Source of the DNA: Saccharothrix sp. ALI-22-I
GTDB lineage: Bacteria > Actinomycetota > Actinomycetes > Mycobacteriales > Pseudonocardiaceae
Reading direction: 5' to 3'
NCBI RefSeq assembly: GCF_001984175.1
Contig: NZ_MTQP01000064.1
Coordinates: 1 to 64,000, forward strand
Length of the DNA: 64,000 nucleotides
A model generated the notes under the pieces. That model searched no databases, was not told the origin of the DNA, and worked only from the letters and a program-made list of their open reading frames with translations. The position numbers and the translations under genes are program-made. Shown piece after piece: positions 17,169 through 26,611 of the stretch. The number at the start of each line of letters is the position of its first letter. Position 1 is the first letter of the stretch.

Positions 17169-18878
17169 ATGGTCGAGTTCTACGTCTCCCCCAGCGGGGA
17201 CGATTCCACGGCAGGCACCGTCGAGCGGCCGTTCGCCACGTTAGAGCGCGCACGACGTGCGGCGAGGGAGGCCGGCGGTGACGTCGTCGTGCACCTCAGA
17301 GCGGGCACGCACGTGCTCACCGAACCGTTCGAGCTGACCGAGGACGACTCCGGCCGCGACGGGCACCGGATCGTCTACCAGGCGTTCGGCCACGGCACCG
17401 ACGCGCAGGAGGAAGCCGTGATCAGCGGCGGGCGCGAGATCACCGGCCAACGGGACCAGGACGGCGTGTGGCGGGCCGACGTCGGCGACCTGGTCACCCG
17501 CCACCTCACCGTGAACGGCCGGCGGGTCGAGCGTGCCGGTATCGACGCGATCCCCGGCGACGTGCGCCGCACCACGACCGGTTACGTCACCGACAGCCCG
17601 CTGAACTGGCGGAACGCGGCAGCGGTCGAGTTCGTGCACCGGGGCGTCTACCCGTGGACCGAGGCCCGCATCCCGGTCGCGTCGGTCACCCGTGACGGCG
17701 GCGAGACCGTGATCACCATGGCGCAGCCCGCCTTCGGCTGGGCGATGGAGATCTACAACTCCGAGTGGTCCGGCCAGGTGATGGTCGGTCCCCAGGAGCC
17801 GACCCGGCTGGAGAACGACCCGTCGTTCCTCACCGAGCCCGGCACGTTCGCCCTGGACCGCTCACGGCCCGGTCACCACGTCCTGCACTACCTCCCCCAC
17901 CCGGACGAGCAGCCGAACGTGGTCGCCCCCGCCCTGGAAGTGCTGCTGCACGCCACCGGCACCCAGAACGTGACGTTCCGGGGCCTGGTGTTCGCCGACA
18001 CCACGTGGCTGCGGCCGGGCGGTGACCGGGGTTTCCTGCACTACCACGCGAACGGCTACTACGACGGGGGCACGATCGGGAAGGTGGTGTTGGACGACGG
18101 TGCCCTGGCGGTGCCGGAGGAGCAGGAACTGATCCCCGCCTGCGTGCGGCTCGACGGGACCACCGGTGTGCGGTTCGAGGGCTGCCGCTTCACCCGGCTG
18201 GGCGCGACGGCGCTCGGCGCGACCGGCGACGCGGACCTGGTGGTGCGCGGCTGCGATTTCGACACCCTCGCCGCCTCGGCCATCGCGGTCACCGGCGGCC
18301 GCGGGGTGCTGGTCGAGGACAACCTCGTCGAACGGGTGGGGCTGGACCACTCCGGCTCCCCCGGCATCGCCCTCCTGAACACGGAGGACTGCACCGTCGC
18401 GCACAACCACGTCCGGGACGTACCGCACAACGGCATCACCGCGGGTCCCGGGCAGGGCACCCGCATCCTGCGCAACCTCACCACCGACGCCATGGGCGTG
18501 CTGGCCGACGGCGGCGGCGTCTACCTGTCCGGGCCACAAGGCGACGCCGAGAACGGCGCGGTGATCAGCGGGAACGTCATCAAGGACGTCCGCACGCCGT
18601 ACAACTTCGGCCTCTACACCGACTACGGGGCCACCTGGGTGCGGGTCGAGGACAACGTGGTCGCCCGCGCCGACAACACCTCCGTCCTCAACGTCAGCCC
18701 GCCGTTGGAGCACGTCGTCTACCAGGGCAACTTCTGGGACGCCGACCCGGTGGGCAGCGACGCCGTGCCGGCGGGCGTCACCTACCTGGACAACACCACG
18801 ATCACCGACCCGACCGGACTGGACGCCGCCACGGCCGCCATCCAGGCCCACGCCGGCCTGCTCACGAAACGGGCCTGA
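17169..18878 (+). CDS. Right-handed parallel beta-helix protein (pectate-lyase-like fold)
   Basis: A 569-aa protein. The start FYVSPSGDDSTAGTVERPF is the usual opening of carbohydrate-active beta-helix proteins. Repeating coils with G-x-LVEDN and ISGN-like turns fill about residues 270-540. There is no signal peptide, so it may act in the cytoplasm or leave by another route. It could be a polysaccharide lyase, glycosidase or epimerase; the catalytic residues are not identifiable by eye. Codon 25 (17241-17243) is TTA, a bldA-dependent leucine codon in filamentous actinomycetes. SD GGAGG is 7 nt before the ATG. The end overlaps convergent lysX by 17 nt. Confidence 0.8.
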   Translation: MVEFYVSPSGDDSTAGTVERPFATLERARRAAREAGGDVVVHLRAGTHVLTEPFELTEDDSGRDGHRIVYQAFGHGTDAQEEAVISGGREITGQRDQDGVWRADVGDLVTRHLTVNGRRVERAGIDAIPGDVRRTTTGYVTDSPLNWRNAAAVEFVHRGVYPWTEARIPVASVTRDGGETVITMAQPAFGWAMEIYNSEWSGQVMVGPQEPTRLENDPSFLTEPGTFALDRSRPGHHVLHYLPHPDEQPNVVAPALEVLLHATGTQNVTFRGLVFADTTWLRPGGDRGFLHYHANGYYDGGTIGKVVLDDGALAVPEEQELIPACVRLDGTTGVRFEGCRFTRLGATALGATGDADLVVRGCDFDTLAASAIAVTGGRGVLVEDNLVERVGLDHSGSPGIALLNTEDCTVAHNHVRDVPHNGITAGPGQGTRILRNLTTDAMGVLADGGGVYLSGPQGDAENGAVISGNVIKDVRTPYNFGLYTDYGATWVRVEDNVVARADNTSVLNVSPPLEHVVYQGNFWDADPVGSDAVPAGVTYLDNTTITDPTGLDAATAAIQAHAGLLTKRA

Positions 18879-21800
18879 CGAACGGGAACAGCACGGTCTG
18901 CCGGATCGACGTGCCGGTGAGCATCATCAGCACCCGGTCCACGCCCATCCCGAGACCGCCGGTGGGTGGCATGCCGTGCTCCAGGGCGGCGAGGAAGTCC
19001 TCGTCCAGCTCCATCGCCTCGACGTCACCGCTGGCCGCCTTCAACGACTGCGCCTCCAGCCGCCGGCGCTGCTCCAGCGGGTCGGTCAGCTCCGAGTAGG
19101 CCGTGCCGATCTCCGTCCCGAACGCCACCAGGTCCCAGCGTTCGGCCAGGCGGGGGTCGGCGCGGTGCTGCCGGGTCAGGGGTGACACCGAGGTCGGGAA
19201 GTCGGTGTAGAAGGTGGGTTCGACGGTGTTCGGCTCCACCAGCTGGTCGTAGGCCGCCTGCACCAGCGCGCCGTGGTCGGCTTCGTCCCCGAGTGCGATG
19301 CCGTGGCCGACCAAGACCTCACGGAGCTCGGCCAACGGTGTGTCCGGCGTGATCGTCTCGCCCACCGCACGGGAGACCGCCGAGTGCACGAGGACGATCG
19401 GCCACTCCCCCGAGATGTCCACTTCCACACCGTCGCGGACGGCGATCATGCGGCCGTGCGCGGCGACGGCGGCGTGCTGCACCAGTTCCCGCATGAGGTG
19501 CAGCATCGTCGTGTAGTCGGCGTAGGACTGGTACGCCTCCAGCATGGTGAACTCGGGGTTGTGGCCGGCGTCCGCGCCCTCGTTGCGGAAGTTGCGGTTC
19601 AGCTCGAACACCCGGTCCACGCCCGCCACGCACAGCCGCTTCAGGTACAGCTCGGGCGCGATGCGCAGGTACATGCGCATGTCGTAGGCGTTGATGTGGG
19701 TGACGAACGGCCTCGCGTTCGCGCCTCCGTGCACGGCTTGCAGCATCGGCGTCTCGACTTCGAGGTACCCGCGGTCGTGCAGGAAGTCACGGATGCCGCG
19801 CACGACCTCGCTGCGCACCCACAGCATCCGCGCCGAGTCCTCGTTCACCACCAGGTCCAGGTACCGCCGGCGGACGCGGGCCTCCGGGTCGGACAGGCCC
19901 TTGCGCTTGTCCGGCAACGGGTGCAGGCACTTCGCGGTGACAGTCCACGAGTCGGCCAGCACGGACAGCTCGCCCCTCCGCGAGTAGATCACCTCGCCGC
20001 GCACGCCGACGTGGTCGCCGAGGTCCACGCCCGCCTTCCACGGGCCGAGGTCCACCCGTTGGGCGTCCAGCATGAGCTGGATCTCGCCGGTGAAGTCACG
20101 GATGCGGGCGAAGCACAGGCCGCCCAGTTCGCGCAGCGCCACCACCCGTCCGGTCACCGAGACGACCTCGCCGAACAGTTCCCGGGACCGCGCCACCGAG
20201 TGTTCGCGCGGGTAGGCCACCGGGTACGGGTCGATGCCGTCGGCGCGCAGGCGGTCGAGTTTGGCGATCCGGATGCGCACCTGTTCCGGGCGGCGGACCT
20301 GCCGGGGCTCGACCTTGATCGCGTCGATCTCCGCCACCTCTGCCGCGAAGCCCGCGTCGGCGGTCTCGTACTGCAGCGCGCGGGACGAGCCGCGTTGGAA
20401 CAGCGCCTTCAGGTTCGGCACGAACCCCTCGGCGACGCCCGCCGCGATGCTCACCCTGGGCAGGTGGCGGGTGCGGGTGAAGCACAGGTAGCGGGGCAGC
20501 CAGTCCGGGCCGTACTTGACGTTGGACCGGTACAGCGATTCGAGCTGGAAGAACCTGGACCCGAGGCTCAGCACCCGACGCCACGCCCGCAGCACCGGCC
20601 CCGCGCCGATCTTCTCGCCCTCCTCGAACACCGCCCGGAACATGGCGAAGTTCAACGAGACCCGCTGCACGCCCAGCCGCGTGCCGGCCGCCACCACCTC
20701 GGCCACCATGTACTCGTTGAGGCCGTTCTCGGCGGCCCGGTCGCGGCGCATCAGGTCCAGCGACAGCCCGCGCCTGCCCCACGGCACGAACGACAGCAGT
20801 CCGCGCAGCTCACCGTCCGCGTCGTAGGCCTCGACCATCACGCACCGGCCGTCGGTCGGGTCGCCCAGCCTGCCCAGCGCCATGGAGAACCCGCGCTCGG
20901 TCGCCGCACCGCGCCAGCGTTGGGCCAGGTCGAGGATCGACGCCATCTCGTCGGCCGGGATCTCGGCGTGCCGGCGGACGCGGGAGGTGTAGCCGGCGCG
21001 TTCCACCCGGCTCACGGCCTGGCGCACGGCCCGGCGTTCCGGGCCGTTCAGGGTGAACTCGCGCACGTCGAGCACGGCCTCGTCGCCGATCTCCAACGCC
21101 TTCAAGCCCGCCGCCGCGTAGACGCGCGCGCCCCGTTCGCTGGCGCCGAGCACGCCGGGCAGCCAGCCGTACCGCCTGGCCTCGTCCAGCCACGCCTGCA
21201 CGGCCTGCGGCCACGCCTCCTCGTCGCCGACCGGGTCGCCGCTGGCCAGCGTGGTGCCGGCGAGGACCCGGTAGGTGAGCGCGGCGCGGCCGTCCGGGGC
21301 GAACACCACGCTCTTGTCCCGGCGGGTGGCGAAGTAGCCGAGCGAGTCGGGTTCGCCGTGCGCGGCCAGCAGCCGCCGCACGTCCAGCTCCTCGGTGTCG
21401 GTGAGCGACCGCCTGGACCGCACCCCGCGGAAGAACACGTACAGCGCGGCGATCGCGACGAGCATGCCGCCGAAGCCGAGCAGCACGCCCAGCCACTCCG
21501 GGCCCTCGCCACCGCGGCGTTGCGGCAGCACCTCGCCGGTGATCTGGTTCGCCGCCCACACCAGCTTGTGCCAGGTGCCGTGCAGGTGGCCCGGGAACAG
21601 CTCGGCCAGACCCCAGCCGACCAGGCACAACGCCACGACCCCGGTGAGGAACACGACCAGCGCCTGCCACCACGCGCCCGGCGCCAGCTTGGCCGGGAAC
21701 GCGTCCTTGATCACCAGCAGCAGCACGATGACCGCGACGGTGAAGACGACGAAACTGCCGAGATCGATCGTCACTTGTAGCCGATCGGGTGACTCGTCGC

Positions 21801-22122
21801 TGCCGAGGAACGGTGCCGGATCGATCCAATAGCGGACGAGGAGGAACAACACCGAGACCGCGTTGAGTGCTTCGAACAGCAGCAACGTCCACAGGGCGGC
21901 CCTCTTGCGCCGGCGCAGGGCCGCGCCGAGCACGACCAGCACCAGGACGATGAACAGATTCGCCTCTACGGGTAGGCCGAGCAGGTACGACACCGCCAGA
22001 ATGCCCTGGGCGAGGTCGGATTCCTCGTCGATCAGGAACAGCAGGACCGACGCCAGGGCCGCCAGCTGCACGACCGTGGCGACGACACCCGCCGTCCGCG
22101 ACTTCCACCTGGTCACAGCCAC
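18862..22122 (-). CDS. lysX: Bifunctional lysylphosphatidylglycerol synthase / lysyl-tRNA synthetase LysX
   Basis: A 1086-aa fusion. The N-terminal third has about six to seven membrane segments. The middle is the MprF-type aminoacyl transferase domain (for example SLNFAMFRAVFEEGEKIG). The C-terminal half, from about residue 600, is a class II lysyl-tRNA synthetase with OB fold and catalytic motifs including RNFRNEGADAGHNPEFTMLE and the final GLGMGVDRVLMML. It charges lysine and transfers it to phosphatidylglycerol, which in mycobacteria gives resistance to cationic peptides. GTG 22122 is preferred because GGAG lies 6 nt upstream; the longer frame has no such site. Confidence 0.93.
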   Translation of the reverse strand: MAVTRWKSRTAGVVATVVQLAALASVLLFLIDEESDLAQGILAVSYLLGLPVEANLFIVLVLVVLGAALRRRKRAALWTLLLFEALNAVSVLFLLVRYWIDPAPFLGSDESPDRLQVTIDLGSFVVFTVAVIVLLLVIKDAFPAKLAPGAWWQALVVFLTGVVALCLVGWGLAELFPGHLHGTWHKLVWAANQITGEVLPQRRGGEGPEWLGVLLGFGGMLVAIAALYVFFRGVRSRRSLTDTEELDVRRLLAAHGEPDSLGYFATRRDKSVVFAPDGRAALTYRVLAGTTLASGDPVGDEEAWPQAVQAWLDEARRYGWLPGVLGASERGARVYAAAGLKALEIGDEAVLDVREFTLNGPERRAVRQAVSRVERAGYTSRVRRHAEIPADEMASILDLAQRWRGAATERGFSMALGRLGDPTDGRCVMVEAYDADGELRGLLSFVPWGRRGLSLDLMRRDRAAENGLNEYMVAEVVAAGTRLGVQRVSLNFAMFRAVFEEGEKIGAGPVLRAWRRVLSLGSRFFQLESLYRSNVKYGPDWLPRYLCFTRTRHLPRVSIAAGVAEGFVPNLKALFQRGSSRALQYETADAGFAAEVAEIDAIKVEPRQVRRPEQVRIRIAKLDRLRADGIDPYPVAYPREHSVARSRELFGEVVSVTGRVVALRELGGLCFARIRDFTGEIQLMLDAQRVDLGPWKAGVDLGDHVGVRGEVIYSRRGELSVLADSWTVTAKCLHPLPDKRKGLSDPEARVRRRYLDLVVNEDSARMLWVRSEVVRGIRDFLHDRGYLEVETPMLQAVHGGANARPFVTHINAYDMRMYLRIAPELYLKRLCVAGVDRVFELNRNFRNEGADAGHNPEFTMLEAYQSYADYTTMLHLMRELVQHAAVAAHGRMIAVRDGVEVDISGEWPIVLVHSAVSRAVGETITPDTPLAELREVLVGHGIALGDEADHGALVQAAYDQLVEPNTVEPTFYTDFPTSVSPLTRQHRADPRLAERWDLVAFGTEIGTAYSELTDPLEQRRRLEAQSLKAASGDVEAMELDEDFLAALEHGMPPTGGLGMGVDRVLMMLTGTSIRQTVLFPFVRPVS

Positions 22123-22151
22123 GACACGCTCCAAAGGAACTCGGGTTGTCA

Positions 22152-22958
22152 ATGATTGCCTCACTCGCCGGTCGGGTGCACGTTCGCGCGTCCGGGCGTG
22201 TCGAGGGGCCGGTGGTGGTGCTCAGCTCGGCGTTGGGCGGGGCGTGGTTCGACTGGGACGCGGTGGTGGCGCTGCTGCCGGACGCGCACGTGCTGGCGTT
22301 CGACCGGCCGGGCACCGGGCTGTCCGGCCCGGCGCTCGCACCGGCCTCGCTGGCACGTGAGGTGGCCGTGCTGGACGCGGTGCTGGCCGGGGCGCCGTCG
22401 GCGGTGCTGGTGGGGCACTCGATGGCGGCGCTGCACGTGGAGGCGTGGGCACGGCTGCGGCCCGGTCGGGTGCGCGGGCTGGTGGTGGTGGACCCGGATC
22501 CGGAGGTGCCGGGCGCGGGGCGGCCGTTCGACCTGTCGGCGCTGGTGGCGCGGTGGGTGCTGCGGTCCGGGCTGGACCCGCTGGTGGCCGCTCAGGGGAT
22601 GCGGCTGCGGCGGTGGGCGGTGCGGGGTTCGACGCTCGGGCGGCGTGATCCGGCGTCGGCCGCGGCGCTGCGGTCGGTCTACGGGCGGGCGACGGTGACG
22701 CGGGCGGTGCTGGACGAGTTGGCGTCGTACCCGGCGCAGGTGGGCGCGGTGGAGCGGCTGCGGGCGTTCCGGCCGTTGCCGCCGGTGCCGTTCACCGTGC
22801 TCACGGCGGGTCGGCGGGAGTTCCCCGAGCACGTGGCGCTGGCCGCGTTGACGCCGACCGGGCGCAACGTGCTGGTGCCCGGCAGCCGCCACATGGTGCC
22901 GGTGGACCGGCCCGACGCGGTGGCGTTGGCCGTGCTCAGGGCGCTACGCGGCGCTTGA
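22152..22958 (+). CDS. Alpha/beta-hydrolase
   Basis: A 268-aa hydrolase. The nucleophile elbow is VGHSMAAL (Ser in GHSMA), an acidic residue follows in VVDPDPEVPG, and the histidine is in GSRHMVPVD near the C-terminus, giving a plausible triad. No signal peptide. AAAGGA lies 13 nt before ATG 22152 and 7 nt before TTG 22146, so the real start may be the TTG. It is divergent from lysX with a gap of only about 25 nt. The substrate is unknown. Confidence 0.82.
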   Translation: MIASLAGRVHVRASGRVEGPVVVLSSALGGAWFDWDAVVALLPDAHVLAFDRPGTGLSGPALAPASLAREVAVLDAVLAGAPSAVLVGHSMAALHVEAWARLRPGRVRGLVVVDPDPEVPGAGRPFDLSALVARWVLRSGLDPLVAAQGMRLRRWAVRGSTLGRRDPASAAALRSVYGRATVTRAVLDELASYPAQVGAVERLRAFRPLPPVPFTVLTAGRREFPEHVALAALTPTGRNVLVPGSRHMVPVDRPDAVALAVLRALRGA

Positions 22959-23295
22959 GCAGGCAGAACTCGTTGCCCTCCGGGTCTTGCAGGACGTGCC
23001 AGCTCACGTCCTGCTGACCGATGTCCACCAGTCGTGCGCCCAGGGCGAGCAGGCGCTCAAGCTCGGCGTCCTGATCGCGGTCCGTGGCGTTGACGTCGAT
23101 GTGGAATCGGAGCTTCTGGCTCTTGGGCTCGGGGACGACGCCGAAGACCAGCGTGGGGAACTCGCCTTCGCGACCGATCTCGACGCCGTCGTCGTCGCGG
23201 GTGAGCACCTGGTAGTCGAGCACCGCGCACCAGAACCGGGCGAGCGCTTCGGGATCGGTGCAGTCCAGGACCAACTCGGTGATGCGGCAAGCCAT
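22936..23295 (-). CDS. VOC-family (glyoxalase-like) protein
   Basis: A 119-aa single vicinal-oxygen-chelate module of the Glyoxalase_6 type: ELVLDCTDPEALARFWCAVL at the start, the central LRFHIDV histidine and the closing LQDPEGNEFCLL with its glutamate. Small proteins of this group often bind metals or antibiotics or act as dioxygenases or isomerases. It overlaps the convergent hydrolase by 23 nt. The ATG at 23295 is where family similarity begins; the longer upstream frame is antisense to panB. Confidence 0.87.
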   Translation of the reverse strand: MACRITELVLDCTDPEALARFWCAVLDYQVLTRDDDGVEIGREGEFPTLVFGVVPEPKSQKLRFHIDVNATDRDQDAELERLLALGARLVDIGQQDVSWHVLQDPEGNEFCLLKRRVAP

Positions 23296-23418
23296 GCCGT
23301 GTGAAGCTACTCGCACTCCGTGCATTTCCTCTTGCGTCGGTGTCAGGCTGGTCGGGTAACCGTGCAACAAGGCCCGGGGACCCGCGACGAAGCAGGCCCC
23401 GAGGGAGGACGGTCGACG

Positions 23419-24291
23419 ATGACCTCTGTCGAGGCATCCAACGAAGTAGCCGCGCCTTACGGCAGCGGGGCAGGCAAGAACGCCGCCGCGACTGGCAAGA
23501 AGGTGCGCATCCACCACCTGCGGGAGATGAAGGAACGCGGCGAGCCGTGGCCCATGCTCACCGCCTACGACATGTACACCGCGGAGCTCTTCGACGAGGC
23601 AGGCATCCCGGTGCTGCTGGTCGGCGACTCCGCGTCCAACAACGTCTACGGCTACGACACCTCGCTGCCGGTGACCGTGGACGAGCTGATCCCGCTGGTC
23701 CGGGGCGTGACCCGGTCGGTGAAGCGGGCGCTGGTCGTGGCCGACCTGCCGTTCGGCTCCTACCAGGTCTCGGTCGAACAGGCCGTCGCGACCGCCGTGC
23801 GGTTCATGAAGGAAGGCCGCGCGCACGCGGTGAAGCTCGAAGGCGGCAAGCACTTCGCCCCGCACATCGAGGCCATCGTGCGGGCGGGCATCCCGGTCAT
23901 GGCGCACATCGGGTTCACCCCGCAGAGCGAGCACCAGCTCGGCGGCTACCGGGTGCAGGGGCGCAGCGACGCGTTCGACTCCGTGGTGGAGGACGCGCAC
24001 GCCGTCGAGGCCGCGGGCGCGTTCGCGGTCGTGCTGGAGATGGTGACCGGCGAGGTCGCCAAGCAGATCACGCACGACCTGCACATCCCCACCGTCGGCA
24101 TCGGCGCGGGACCGGACACGGACGCGCAGGTGCTCGTCTGGCAGGACATGATGGGCCTGCGCCGCGGCCGCGCGCCGCGGTTCGTGAAGCGGTACGCCGA
24201 CGTGGCGGGCGTGATGAAGTCGGCGGCGGAGCAGTTCGCGGCCGAGGTGAAGGGCCACCAGTTCCCCGGCCCGGAGCACACCTTCCACTGA
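23419..24291 (+). CDS. panB: 3-methyl-2-oxobutanoate hydroxymethyltransferase (ketopantoate synthesis)
   Basis: A 290-aa PanB: transfers a hydroxymethyl group from methylene-tetrahydrofolate to 2-oxoisovalerate, the first step of pantothenate and CoA synthesis. The TIM barrel shows metal and substrate blocks LTAYDMYTAELFDEAGI, LLVGDSASNNVYGYD, DLPFGSYQ, VKLEGG and MAHIGFTPQ. An Ala/Gly-rich stretch of about 25 residues precedes the core. GGAGG lies 10 nt before ATG 23419. No panC or panD is adjacent. Confidence 0.94.
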   Translation: MTSVEASNEVAAPYGSGAGKNAAATGKKVRIHHLREMKERGEPWPMLTAYDMYTAELFDEAGIPVLLVGDSASNNVYGYDTSLPVTVDELIPLVRGVTRSVKRALVVADLPFGSYQVSVEQAVATAVRFMKEGRAHAVKLEGGKHFAPHIEAIVRAGIPVMAHIGFTPQSEHQLGGYRVQGRSDAFDSVVEDAHAVEAAGAFAVVLEMVTGEVAKQITHDLHIPTVGIGAGPDTDAQVLVWQDMMGLRRGRAPRFVKRYADVAGVMKSAAEQFAAEVKGHQFPGPEHTFH

Positions 24292-24383
24292 TCTGGTTCT
24301 TCCGGGTCGCCGCGCGGGCTTCCGGTCGGCGCGGCGACACCGGTGTTGATCCACTCTCAGCCGGTCTGCGGCAGAGTGGGCGC

Positions 24384-25328
24384 ATGTACCCCGAGATCGA
24401 GCCCTACGACCAGGGCCTGCTCGACGTCGGCGACGGCAACCGCGTCTACTGGGAAGTCTGCGGAAACCCTTACGGCAAGCCGGTCGTGTTCCTGCACGGC
24501 GGTCCGGGCGGCGGCTGCGCGCCGGTGCACCGCAGGCTGTTCGACCCGGCCGTGTACCGGATCGTGCTGCTGGACCAGCGGGGTTGCGGGCGGTCCTTGC
24601 CGCACGCCTCCGAGCCGGGTGCGGACCTGTCCGCGAACACCACCTGGCACCTCGTCTCGGACCTGGAGAAGGTCCGCGAACACCTGGGTGTGGACCGGTG
24701 GCAGGTGTTCGGCGGGTCGTGGGGCTCGACGCTGGCGCTGGCGTACGCCGAGCGGTTCCCGGAACAGGTCACCGAACTGGTGTTGCGCGGCATCTTCACG
24801 TTGCGGCGCAAGGAATTCGACTGGTACTACGGCGGCGGGGCCGGGTTCCTGTTCCCGGAGCTGTGGGAGCGGGTGACGGCACTCGTGCCCGAAGGCGACG
24901 ACGTGATCGAGACCTACGGTCGGCTGCTGAACGACCCCGATCCCGCCGTGCACGAACCGGCCGCGGTGGCGTGGAGCGTGTGGGAGGGCTCGACGGTGAC
25001 GCTGGTGCAGCGGCCGGAGTTGGTGGAGGCGTTCGCGCAGCCCCGGTACGCGTTGGCGTTCGCGCGGATCGAGAACCACTACTTCCGGCACGCCGGGTGG
25101 CTGGAGGAAGGGCAGCTACTGCGTGACGCGGGCAAGCTCGCCGGCATCCCGGGCGTGATCGTGCAAGGCCGGTACGACGTCGCCACGCCGGCCACTTCGG
25201 CGTGGGAGCTGCACAAGGCGTGGCCGGGGTCGGAGCTGGTGATGGTGCCGGACGCCGGGCACGCGTTCGACGAGCCGGGGATTCTGCGGGCGCTGCTCGA
25301 CGCGACGGACCGGTTCCGGAAATTGTGA
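24384..25328 (+). CDS. pip: Prolyl aminopeptidase
   Basis: A 314-aa S33-family iminopeptidase that releases N-terminal proline from peptides, cytoplasmic. The family signature HGGPGGG is followed by DQRGCGRSLPH, the nucleophile in GGSWGSTLAL, the acid in QGRYDVATP and the histidine in DAGHAFDEPG. Length and the W-rich cap (EFDWYYGGGAGFLFPE) match the family. It stands alone, about 90 nt after panB. Confidence 0.93.
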   Translation: MYPEIEPYDQGLLDVGDGNRVYWEVCGNPYGKPVVFLHGGPGGGCAPVHRRLFDPAVYRIVLLDQRGCGRSLPHASEPGADLSANTTWHLVSDLEKVREHLGVDRWQVFGGSWGSTLALAYAERFPEQVTELVLRGIFTLRRKEFDWYYGGGAGFLFPELWERVTALVPEGDDVIETYGRLLNDPDPAVHEPAAVAWSVWEGSTVTLVQRPELVEAFAQPRYALAFARIENHYFRHAGWLEEGQLLRDAGKLAGIPGVIVQGRYDVATPATSAWELHKAWPGSELVMVPDAGHAFDEPGILRALLDATDRFRKL

Positions 25329-25382
25329 TCCAGCACACTCCCGCTTGGACATGTGATCCGGTCCGCGATCAGACTCCCGCGA

Positions 25383-25841
25383 ATGGATCTCCGACTGGAA
25401 CCGGTCACACCCGACAACGTGCTGGACGCGTGCAGGCTGAAAGTCGAACCGCGGCAGGAGGAGTTCGTCGCGCCCGTCGCGGTGTCCCTCGCCGAGGCTT
25501 ACGCGCAGCCCACGACAGCGTGGCCACGACTGGTCTACGACGGTGAGCGGCTCGTCGGTTTCATCATGGGAGGCTTCGACCCCGCCAGTCCGGTCGACTT
25601 CTTCCGCTGCGGGATCTGGCGGCTCAACATCGCGGCGGGCCACCAGCGCGCCGGGTACGGGCGGTTCGCCGTCGAGGAACTCTGCGCCGAGGCACGCCGT
25701 CGCGGCCAGAACCGGGTCACCGTCCTGTGGGTACCGCACCCCGACGGGCCCGAGCAGTTCTACCTGCGCACGGGCTTCACGCCGACCGGGCAGACCTTCC
25801 ACGGCCAGGTGGTCGCCGAGCGGTTCCTCGACCGGGACTGA
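25383..25841 (+). CDS. GNAT-family N-acetyltransferase
   Basis: A 152-aa acetyltransferase of the GNAT fold. The central LNIAAGHQRAGYGRFAVEEL contains the acetyl-CoA loop pattern (Q/R-x-x-G-x-G/A), and the end FYLRTGFTPTGQ is the usual beta7 strand. Similarity to spermidine/spermine and aminoglycoside N-acetyltransferase-like proteins is only general. ATG 25383 lacks a strong SD; GTG 25353 is the alternative. Confidence 0.82.
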   Translation: MDLRLEPVTPDNVLDACRLKVEPRQEEFVAPVAVSLAEAYAQPTTAWPRLVYDGERLVGFIMGGFDPASPVDFFRCGIWRLNIAAGHQRAGYGRFAVEELCAEARRRGQNRVTVLWVPHPDGPEQFYLRTGFTPTGQTFHGQVVAERFLDRD

Positions 25842-25861
25842 CGCGGTGTGCCGTCGGGCCG

Positions 25862-26611
25862 TCAGGGCTTGAGCGCCGCTTCCAGTGCCGGGCGTGCTTC
25901 GACCAGCGACGGGCCGTACCAGGTGAGGTAGCGGCCGGAGACGTGCACCGGGCGCAGGTTCGGGAAGAACTGCGGGCCGTCGTCCGGGGTGAACAGGTAC
26001 GGCTCGTCGGGCAGCACGACGATGTCGGCGTCCTGGAGTTCGTCGAGTTCCGGACGCGGGTAGCGCTCGGAGTGGTCGGCGAAGGCGTTGACCACCCCGA
26101 GGCGCAGCAGGACGTCACCGGCGAACGTGTCGCGGCCCAGCACCACCCACGGTTTGCGCCACACCGGGACCACCGCGCGGGTCCACGGTGGGGTGATGTC
26201 GCGCCACAGGCGTTCGGCCTGGACCAGCCAGTCCGGTTCCACGTCCCACACCGTGCCCAGCAGGCGGCGCAGCGAACCCAGGGCGGCGGGGACGGTGGCG
26301 GGCGCGGCCGTCACCCACACCGGGATGCCGTCGGCACGGAGACGTTCCACGTCCTCGTGGCGGTTCTCCTCGCTGTTGGCCACGACCAGGTCGGGTTCGA
26401 GGGCCAGCACCCGGTCGACCTTCGGGTACTTCGAGCCGCCGACCCTGGTCACGTCCAGGTCGGGCGGGTGGGTGCAGTAGTCGGTGGCGCCGATCAGCAG
26501 CGCCGGGTCGACGGTGACCAGGGCTTCGGTGAGCGACGGCACCAGGCTGACCACGCGTCGCGGCGGGCCGTGCAGGACGACCGGCTCGCCGAGGTCGTCG
26601 ACCGGCAGCAT
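25862..26611 (-). CDS. Helical-backbone metal/cobalamin-binding protein (BtuF-like), without signal peptide
   Basis: A 249-aa protein of the periplasmic-binding-protein type used for vitamin B12 or siderophores (RVVSLVPSLTEALVTVD, then KVDRVLALEPDLVVANSEEN, and VLGRDTFAGDVLLRLG). It has no signal sequence or lipobox, so it is not an ordinary ABC-import receptor; cytoplasmic homologues of this kind are common in actinobacteria. Its ATG shares one base with the stop of the F420 reductase gene upstream (TGATG), so the two are co-translated. The function is unassigned. Confidence 0.8.
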   Translation of the reverse strand: MLPVDDLGEPVVLHGPPRRVVSLVPSLTEALVTVDPALLIGATDYCTHPPDLDVTRVGGSKYPKVDRVLALEPDLVVANSEENRHEDVERLRADGIPVWVTAAPATVPAALGSLRRLLGTVWDVEPDWLVQAERLWRDITPPWTRAVVPVWRKPWVVLGRDTFAGDVLLRLGVVNAFADHSERYPRPELDELQDADIVVLPDEPYLFTPDDGPQFFPNLRPVHVSGRYLTWYGPSLVEARPALEAALKP

